The notes under the pieces: model-generated
Database searches by the model: none
The model's input: only the letters and a program-made list of their open reading frames with translations
Told to the model about the DNA's origin: nothing
NCBI GenBank assembly: GCA_023150375.1
Contig: JAKLLA010000004.1
Span: forward strand, 186,001 to 250,000
From: Burkholderiaceae bacterium
Lineage (GTDB): Bacteria > Pseudomonadota > Gammaproteobacteria > Burkholderiales > Burkholderiaceae_C
DNA length: 64,000 nucleotides
Direction of reading: 5' to 3'
Program-made: the position numbers and the translations under genes
Shown here: positions 29,093 to 35,252 of the stretch, piece by piece
Numbering within the stretch: position 1 is the stretch's first letter
Layout of the letters: each line of letters begins with the position of its first letter

Positions 29093-29112
29093 GCCTGTCG
29101 GCAGGCTGTCGC
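29073..29112 (+). promoter_or_regulatory. Four-unit Pho-box-like array upstream of the LplT-like gene
   Basis: CTGTCAC-CGGC-AGGTCAC-CGGC-CTGTCGG-CAGG-CTGTCGC, exact 11-bp periodicity, 40 bp before ATG. Confidence 0.65.
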
Positions 29113-29152
29113 GGCCGGCGTCGGACACTGCCGCGCTGCCCGCCCGTTCCCC

Positions 29153-30409
29153 ATGCCGCCCGGTTTCCACCTGCTGATCGCCGCCCAGTTCGCCTCTGCG
29201 CTGGCCGACAACGCCCTGCTGATCGTCGCCATTGCCCTGCTGGCGCAGCAGGGCCTGCCGGCCTGGCTGGCGCCGCTGCTGAAGTTCGGCTTCATCCTCT
29301 CCTATGTACTGCTGGCCCCCTTCGTCGGGCCGCTGGCCGATGCCTTCGCGAAGGCGCGGCTGATGGCGGTCATGAACGGCGTGAAGGTCCTGGGCGTGAT
29401 CGGCCTGCTGCTCGGCTGGCATCCGGTGGCGGCCTTCACGCTGGTCGGCCTGGGCGCCGCCGCCTATGCGCCGGCGAAGTACGGCCTGCTCACCGAACTG
29501 GTGCCGCCGCATCGACTGGTGCTGGCCAATGGCTGGCTGGAGGTGTCGGTGGTCTGCGCCGCCCTGTTCGGGACCGTGCTCGGCGGCGCCCTGGTCAGCC
29601 CGGCGCTGCTGGAACGGGGCGGGCAATGGGCCCTGCTCTGGCCGTCGGTGGCGGCCGAGACGGGCCCTCTGGGCCTGTCCTGCGTGCTGCTGCTGGGGGT
29701 CTATGCCGCGGCGGCGCTGCTCAATGTCGGCGTGCCCGACAGCGGCGCGCGCTACCCGGCGTCGAACTTTCATCCGCTGGCCCTGCTGCGCGATTTCCGC
29801 CTCGCCAACCGAACGCTCTGGCGCGACCGGGAGGGCGGCCTGTCGCTGGCGGTGACGACGATCTTCTGGGGTGTGGGCGCCACGCTGCAGTTCGCCGTGC
29901 TGCGCTGGGCGGCCGAGCGGCTGCAGCTGCCGCTGGACCGGGCGGCCTACCTGCAGGCCGCCGTCGCGGTGGGCGTGATCGCCGGTGCGACCCTGGCCGC
30001 GCGGCGTGTGCCGCTCGGGCGTGCGCTGCGCATGCTGCCGGCGGGCGTGCTGCTCGGGCTGCTGATCGCCTGGGTGGCCCTGCTCGGCGAGCCGCACTGG
30101 GCGCTGCCGGGCCTGGTGGCGGTGGGCGCGACCGGCGGACTGCTGGTGGTGCCGCTCAACGCGCTGCTGCAGCACCGCGGCTGCACCCTGCTCAGCGCCG
30201 GCCGGTCGATCGCGGTGCAGGGCTTCAACGAGAACGCCAGCGTGCTCGGCATGCTCGCGGTCTATGCCCTGCTGCTGCGCCTCGAGGTGCCGATCGTGCC
30301 GTTGATGGTCGCCTTCGGCCTGTCGATCGCCGTGGCGCTGGGCGGGATGACCTGGCGGCAGCGCCGCCTGCCGGGCGCGGTGGCGTGGCCGCAGCCGCCG
30401 GGATCCTGA
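29153..30409 (+). CDS. lplT: MFS lysophospholipid transporter LplT-like
   Basis: FHLLIAAQFASALADNALLIVAIALL...KFGFILSYVLLAPFVGPLADAF...MAVMNGVKVLG. Confidence 0.85.
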   Translation: MPPGFHLLIAAQFASALADNALLIVAIALLAQQGLPAWLAPLLKFGFILSYVLLAPFVGPLADAFAKARLMAVMNGVKVLGVIGLLLGWHPVAAFTLVGLGAAAYAPAKYGLLTELVPPHRLVLANGWLEVSVVCAALFGTVLGGALVSPALLERGGQWALLWPSVAAETGPLGLSCVLLLGVYAAAALLNVGVPDSGARYPASNFHPLALLRDFRLANRTLWRDREGGLSLAVTTIFWGVGATLQFAVLRWAAERLQLPLDRAAYLQAAVAVGVIAGATLAARRVPLGRALRMLPAGVLLGLLIAWVALLGEPHWALPGLVAVGATGGLLVVPLNALLQHRGCTLLSAGRSIAVQGFNENASVLGMLAVYALLLRLEVPIVPLMVAFGLSIAVALGGMTWRQRRLPGAVAWPQPPGS

Positions 30410-30418
30410 CGCGTCCGA

Positions 30419-31696
30419 TCAGTGCGGCAGGGGCGGTGCCACCGGTGCGCCGGCGGCATGGGCCGCGGCGATGCCGTGACCGGCCTGCGGCGTCGTCCGG
30501 CCGCGCGCTTCCACGCGCTGGCGCAGCAGCGACTCGAAGCGCTCGACCACCCGCTCCCAGCCCTGGTCGAGCATCGAGGCGCGGGCCTGCCGGCCCAGGG
30601 CGCGGCGTCGGGCGGGGTCGTCGAGCAGTTCGCCGAGCAGCCGGGTGAAGTCCGCCGCATCGCCGGGCGCGGCCAGCAGGCCGTTCTCGCCGTGGCGCAC
30701 CAGCTCGGCGGCGGCGGCGTGGTCGTAGGCCAGCAGGGCCAGGCCGCTGGCCAGCGCCTCGGGGGTGACGTTGCCGTAGGTCTCGGTCAGGCTGGGAAAG
30801 GCGAACAGGTCGGCCGAGGCATAGTGCGCGGCCAGATCGTCGCCGTGGCGCGGCCCGGCGAAGATGGCGTTCGGGCAGCGTGCCTGCAGCGCCGCGCGCT
30901 GCGGCCCGTCGCCCACCAGCAGCAGGCGCGCGCGCGGGTGGCGTGCCTGCAGGGCCTCGCAGGCCTGCACCAGGGTCAGCAGGTTCTTCTCCGGGGCCAG
31001 CCGGCCCACGCAGAGCAGCACCGGGTCCTGCGGGGCGACGCCCCAGCATGCGCGCAGGGCCTCGCTGCGGCACTCGGGGTGAAAGCGTGCGGTGTCCACG
31101 CCACGCGCCACCACGTCGAGCCGCTCGAAGCCCTGCCCGGCCAGCTCGCGGCGCAGCGCCTCGGTGGGCACCAGGGTCAGGTCGCAGCGGCGGTGAAAGG
31201 CCCGCAGCCAGGCCAGTACGAGGCCCTGCGACCAGCCGAACCGGTAGTGGCGGCTGTAGGCGTGGAAGTTGGTGCGGAAGTCCGAGGTCACCGGCAGGCC
31301 CAGCCGATGCGCGGCCTGTACCGCCGCCCAGCCCAGCGGCCCCTCGGTGGCCACATGCACCAGGTCCGGCCGGCGGTGCCGCCACAGCTGCTGCAGGCGC
31401 GCCGGCCGGGCCCAGCCCATGCGCAGGTCGGGATAGAGCGGCAGGGGGCTGCCGGCGCAGACCTCGAGATGGATCGCCGGATCGTGCTGCGCCAGCGCCG
31501 CACGCTCGCGCTGGCCCTGGTGCGGGCGCAGCAGCGTCACGCGGTGGCCGCGCTGCACCAGCCCCTGCACGAAGCGGGCGGCCGACAGCGACACGCCGTT
31601 GACCTCGGGCGGCCAGGTCTCGGTGACGTAGGCGATGCGCAGCGCCGGCGGTGCGGCCGGCGTCGGGACGGTCGGGGCAGTCGAGGCAAGGGCCAT
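30419..31696 (-). CDS. GT4-family glycosyltransferase (MgtA/Agt-like, candidate glycolipid synthase)
   Basis: RIAYVTETWPPEVNGVSLSAARFVQGL...LVHVATEGPLGWAA...LLCVGRLAPEKNLLTLVQA...FPSLTETYGNVTPEALASG. Confidence 0.85.
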   Translation of the reverse strand: MALASTAPTVPTPAAPPALRIAYVTETWPPEVNGVSLSAARFVQGLVQRGHRVTLLRPHQGQRERAALAQHDPAIHLEVCAGSPLPLYPDLRMGWARPARLQQLWRHRRPDLVHVATEGPLGWAAVQAAHRLGLPVTSDFRTNFHAYSRHYRFGWSQGLVLAWLRAFHRRCDLTLVPTEALRRELAGQGFERLDVVARGVDTARFHPECRSEALRACWGVAPQDPVLLCVGRLAPEKNLLTLVQACEALQARHPRARLLLVGDGPQRAALQARCPNAIFAGPRHGDDLAAHYASADLFAFPSLTETYGNVTPEALASGLALLAYDHAAAAELVRHGENGLLAAPGDAADFTRLLGELLDDPARRRALGRQARASMLDQGWERVVERFESLLRQRVEARGRTTPQAGHGIAAAHAAGAPVAPPLPH

Positions 31697-31718
31697 GCGG
31701 CCATGCTGGGCGGACCCG

Positions 31719-31747
31719 GCAACAGCGCGATGACAGCGCCGTGTCGG
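31719..31747 (-). promoter_or_regulatory. Pho-box-like array upstream of the glycosyltransferase
   Basis: Minus strand CCGACAC-GGCG-CTGTCAT-CGCG-CTGTTGC, exact 11-bp periodicity. Confidence 0.6.
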
Positions 31748-31760
31748 ACCTGACACGGCG

Positions 31761-31802
31761 TGGTCACAGCCGATTCATGCGGCCTCGTCACGCTCCCGTC
31801 AC
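31761..31802 (+). promoter_or_regulatory. Two Pho-box-like pairs upstream of the 31860 ORF
   Basis: TGGTCAC-AGCC-GATTCAT and TCGTCAC-GCTC-CCGTCAC, each 11-bp spaced. Confidence 0.45.
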
Positions 31803-31859
31803 GGCCCGCGCGCAGGCGCTGCGGCGGGCTGCCCTCCCTTTCCACATCCGAGGTCGAAC

Positions 31860-32468
31860 GTGTCCGGACTCCTGCAAACCCTTGCCACCCAACGCTGGGA
31901 CGACCACCGCTACTACCACCAGAGCCGTGTCAACCAGACCCTGCACCTGATCAGTGCCTGCTCCTTCCTGGTGGCCTACGTGCTGCTTTTCGTCGATCCG
32001 GCGATGGCCGCGATCGTCGGCTGGTGCGTGTCGATGGTGACGCGCCAGTCGGGCCATTTCTTCTTCGAGCCGCGCGGCTTCGATCAGGTCAACCAGGTGA
32101 CCGACGAGTACAAGGAGGCCGTCAAGGTCGGCTACAACATGCGCCGCAAGACGCTGCTGCTGGCGGTGTGGGCGGCCATTCCGCTGGTGCTGTGGCTGCA
32201 GCCGGCGCTGTTCGGGCTGATCGAGCCGGCGCAGGGCGTCGACGGCTGGCTGCACGATGTGGGCATCGCCTGGCTGGCGCTGGCGGTCACCGGCATCGCC
32301 TTGCGCGTGCTGCAGCTGTCGCTGCAGGGTCGCCTTTCCGACGGCCTGATCTGGGCGCTGAAGATCCTCACCGATCCCTTCCACGACATCCGCCTGTACT
32401 GGAAGTCGCCGCTGGCGCTGCTGCGCGGCGAGTGGATCGACCCGATGCCGCATGTGCGGCCGCACTGA
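31860..32468 (+). CDS. Membrane protein of unknown function, possibly distantly Mpo1/DUF962-like (uncertain); GTG start
   Basis: YYHQSRVNQTLHLISACSFLVAYVLLF...RQSGHFFFEPRGFDQVNQVTDEYKEAVKVGYNMRRK. Confidence 0.65.
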   Translation: MSGLLQTLATQRWDDHRYYHQSRVNQTLHLISACSFLVAYVLLFVDPAMAAIVGWCVSMVTRQSGHFFFEPRGFDQVNQVTDEYKEAVKVGYNMRRKTLLLAVWAAIPLVLWLQPALFGLIEPAQGVDGWLHDVGIAWLALAVTGIALRVLQLSLQGRLSDGLIWALKILTDPFHDIRLYWKSPLALLRGEWIDPMPHVRPH

Positions 32469-32517
32469 GCGATGCGCCGCACGCCCGGGCCGGGCCGCGG
32501 CCCGGCCCGGGGCGCGC

Positions 32518-34170
32518 TCAGAAGCGGGCGCGGATCAGTTCGCGCAGCAGGCCGCGGCGGATCGTGCGGTGGGTCATGCCCGGCGGCTGCCACCACCAGC
32601 CGTCGGCCTGCATCGCCCGGGCTGCGGCGACGAAGCGCTCGCACACCGCCTCGAAGGCCGCGTCGTCGTGGTTCAGGCTGAAGATCATCCGCCCGCTGCC
32701 CACCCAGCTCAGCCACAGCCCCTGCGCGCGCAGGTAGAACTGGAACATCCAGTGGTAGCGCGAGGGCTGGGTGTACAGCACGGTCCAGATGGTCGACAGG
32801 TTGGCCACCTGCACCGGCAGCCCCTCGGCCTGCAGGCGGCGGTTCAGCGCCTCGGCGCGGGCGTTCCAGCGCGCCTCCAGCCCGTCGTACAGGGCCTGCA
32901 CCGCGGGCGTCTGCAGGCGTTCGAGGAAGGCCTGCATCGCCCCCATCACGTAGGGGTGCGAATTGAAGGTGCCGCGCGCGAAGCAGATGTCGGCCGGGCG
33001 CGCCTCGCGCCAGCGCCGCATCAGGTCGCGCCGTCCGCAGACCACGCCCACCGGCAGGCCACCGCCGAGCGTCTTGCCGTAGGTCACCAGGTCGGCCTGC
33101 ACGCCGAAGTATTCCTGCGCACCGCCCGGGGCCAGCCGGAAGCCGACGAAGACCTCGTCGAAGATCAGCACGATGCCACGCTCGCTGCACACCGCGCGCA
33201 GGCGCTGCAGCCAGTCGGCATAGGCGGCGCGGTCGAAGCCGGCGCGGCGGCTGCCGTCGACCAGGCCGGAGTCGCCCGGCGCCGCGCTGTTCGGGTGCAG
33301 CGCCTGCAGCGGGTTGACCAGCACGCAGGCAATGTCGTCGCGCTGGCGCAGCACCTTCAGGCTGCGCTCGCTCATGTCCTGCAGGGTGTAGGTCTCGCGC
33401 GGGGGCAGCGGGTTGCCGGGGCCGGGCTGCACATCCTCCCACCAGCCGTGGTAGGCGCCGCAGAAGCGCACCAGGTACTTGCGGCGGGTGTGGTAGCGCG
33501 CCAGGCGCACCGCCTGCATCACGGCCTCGGTGCCGGACATGTGGAAGCTCACCTCGTCGAGCCCCGAGATCGCCTTCAGCCGCTCGGCGTTGGACAGCAC
33601 CGCCGGGTGGTAGGCGCCCAGCACCGGCCCGAGGGCCGCGGCGCGCGCGGCCCCCTCGGCGATGCAGACCTTGTAGAAGTCGTGGCCGAACAGGTTCACG
33701 CCGTACGAGCCTGCCAGGTCGAAGAAGCGGTTGCCGTCCAGGTCTTCCAGCTGCAGCCCCGAGCTGGCCTGCAGGAAGTTGCCCAGGGGCAGCCGTTCGC
33801 GCAGGTAGGGGCTGAACGGGAAGGGCACGCGGTAGCGGCCGGTGAACTGCAGGTCCGAGAGATGCTCGCGCGCCCGCGCGGTCATCTGCGCGCTGCGCGG
33901 CCAGCGCTCGGCGAAGGTCTGCGCCAGCCGCTCGAAGCCGGCGCGCCGCTGTGCGGCCACGTCTTCCGGCGCGTCGTCGGCGCAGAAGAAGCGTGCCTCG
34001 TCGTAGGCGTAGCCCGGCAGCAGCCGGGCCACCCGCTGCGCCATGCGCGAGTGCCCGGCCAGCGAGCGATGCTTGGCCCGCGACAGGGCGATGCGCCGCT
34101 GCAGGCGCGGCAGCCCGGTCGCAGCCAGCAGCGCGAGCGGGAGGGCGGAGAGAGAAGTCGTCGTATCCAT
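32518..34170 (-). CDS. Class III PLP aminotransferase (glutamate-1-semialdehyde aminomutase-like) with N-terminal extension
   Basis: DLDGNRFFDLAGSYGVNLFGHDF...FHMSGTEAVMQAVRLAR...RFCGAYHGWWED...IFDEVFVGFR...VTYGKTLGGGLPVGVV. Confidence 0.88.
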   Translation of the reverse strand: MDTTTSLSALPLALLAATGLPRLQRRIALSRAKHRSLAGHSRMAQRVARLLPGYAYDEARFFCADDAPEDVAAQRRAGFERLAQTFAERWPRSAQMTARAREHLSDLQFTGRYRVPFPFSPYLRERLPLGNFLQASSGLQLEDLDGNRFFDLAGSYGVNLFGHDFYKVCIAEGAARAAALGPVLGAYHPAVLSNAERLKAISGLDEVSFHMSGTEAVMQAVRLARYHTRRKYLVRFCGAYHGWWEDVQPGPGNPLPPRETYTLQDMSERSLKVLRQRDDIACVLVNPLQALHPNSAAPGDSGLVDGSRRAGFDRAAYADWLQRLRAVCSERGIVLIFDEVFVGFRLAPGGAQEYFGVQADLVTYGKTLGGGLPVGVVCGRRDLMRRWREARPADICFARGTFNSHPYVMGAMQAFLERLQTPAVQALYDGLEARWNARAEALNRRLQAEGLPVQVANLSTIWTVLYTQPSRYHWMFQFYLRAQGLWLSWVGSGRMIFSLNHDDAAFEAVCERFVAAARAMQADGWWWQPPGMTHRTIRRGLLRELIRARF

Positions 34171-34200
34171 GGATCCCAGCCAGAACGGATCCCCCTGTGT

Positions 34201-34229
34201 AGCCACCGCGATTGACATGCCGATGAAAA
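34201..34229 (-). promoter_or_regulatory. Pho-box-like array upstream of the aminotransferase, overlapping the psd start
   Basis: Minus strand TTTTCAT-CGGC-ATGTCAA-TCGC-GGTGGCT. Confidence 0.4.
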
Positions 34230-35140
34230 CCCACGTCCTGCCCACCCCGCGCCGCCTGCGCGACCGCCTGCTGCTGCAGGAGGACCTGAACTTCCTGCTC
34301 ACCAACCGGGTGCCGCGCATCGCGCTGACCCGCCTGATGGGCTGGTACAGCGGCATCCGCAGCCCGGGGCTGACGGCGCTGTCGATCCGCATCTGGCGGC
34401 TGTTCACCGACCTGGACCTCTCCGAGGCCGAGCCGCGCCGCTATGCCAGCCTGCAGGAATGCTTCACCCGTGCGCTGCGCCCCGGCGCGCGCTGCATCGA
34501 CCCGCGCCCCGACGTGCTGGCCAGCCCCTGCGACGGCATCGTCGGCGCCTGCGGCCGGGTGCGCGACGGCCAGCTCTTCCAGGCCAAGGGCTTCCCGTAC
34601 CGGCTCGAGGACCTGTTCGGGCCGAGCCAGGACAGCTCGGCCTTCCGCGACGGCTGCTACGTCACGCTGCGCCTGACCTCGTCGATGTACCACCGCTTCC
34701 ACGCCCCGGCGGACGCGACGCTGCAGCATGTCACCTACCTCAGCGGCGACACCTGGAACGTCAACCCGATCGCGCTGAAGCGCGTCGAGCGGCTGTTCTG
34801 CCGCAACGAGCGCGCGGTGCTGAACCTGCGCCTGGCGGCAGGCGGCCAGCCGCTGGCGCTGGTGCCGGTGGCGGCCATCCTGGTGGCCAGCCTGCGCCTG
34901 CACGCGCTGGACCTGCTGCTGCACCTGCGCTGGCGCGGGCCGAACGAGATCCCGGCCGACGTGCCGCTGGCCAAGGGCGAGGAACTCGGCTGGTTCCAGC
35001 ACGGCTCGACGATCATCGTCTTCGCCCCGCCGGGCTTCACCTTCTGCGAGGGCATCGTCGAGGGCGCGCGCATCCGCATGGGTCAGGCGCTGCTGCGCAT
35101 GCCGTCACCGCCGCCGGAGCGGCCGCTGGCCCCGGGCTGA
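34217..35140 (+). CDS. Phosphatidylserine decarboxylase family protein
   Basis: LASPCDGIVGACG, MYHRFHAPADATL, self-cleavage-type HGSTIIVF near C-terminus. Confidence 0.87.
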   Translation: MPMKTHVLPTPRRLRDRLLLQEDLNFLLTNRVPRIALTRLMGWYSGIRSPGLTALSIRIWRLFTDLDLSEAEPRRYASLQECFTRALRPGARCIDPRPDVLASPCDGIVGACGRVRDGQLFQAKGFPYRLEDLFGPSQDSSAFRDGCYVTLRLTSSMYHRFHAPADATLQHVTYLSGDTWNVNPIALKRVERLFCRNERAVLNLRLAAGGQPLALVPVAAILVASLRLHALDLLLHLRWRGPNEIPADVPLAKGEELGWFQHGSTIIVFAPPGFTFCEGIVEGARIRMGQALLRMPSPPPERPLAPG

Positions 35141-35252
35141 CACCGCCCGGGTCGGCGCTCTTGCGGGCCGGCCAGCCCGCCGCCATCATCGCGCAGGCGT
35201 TGTCGGCCGGCCCTTCCCGGGCGGCGCGAGACGGCCGGACCCGGAGCCCCCG

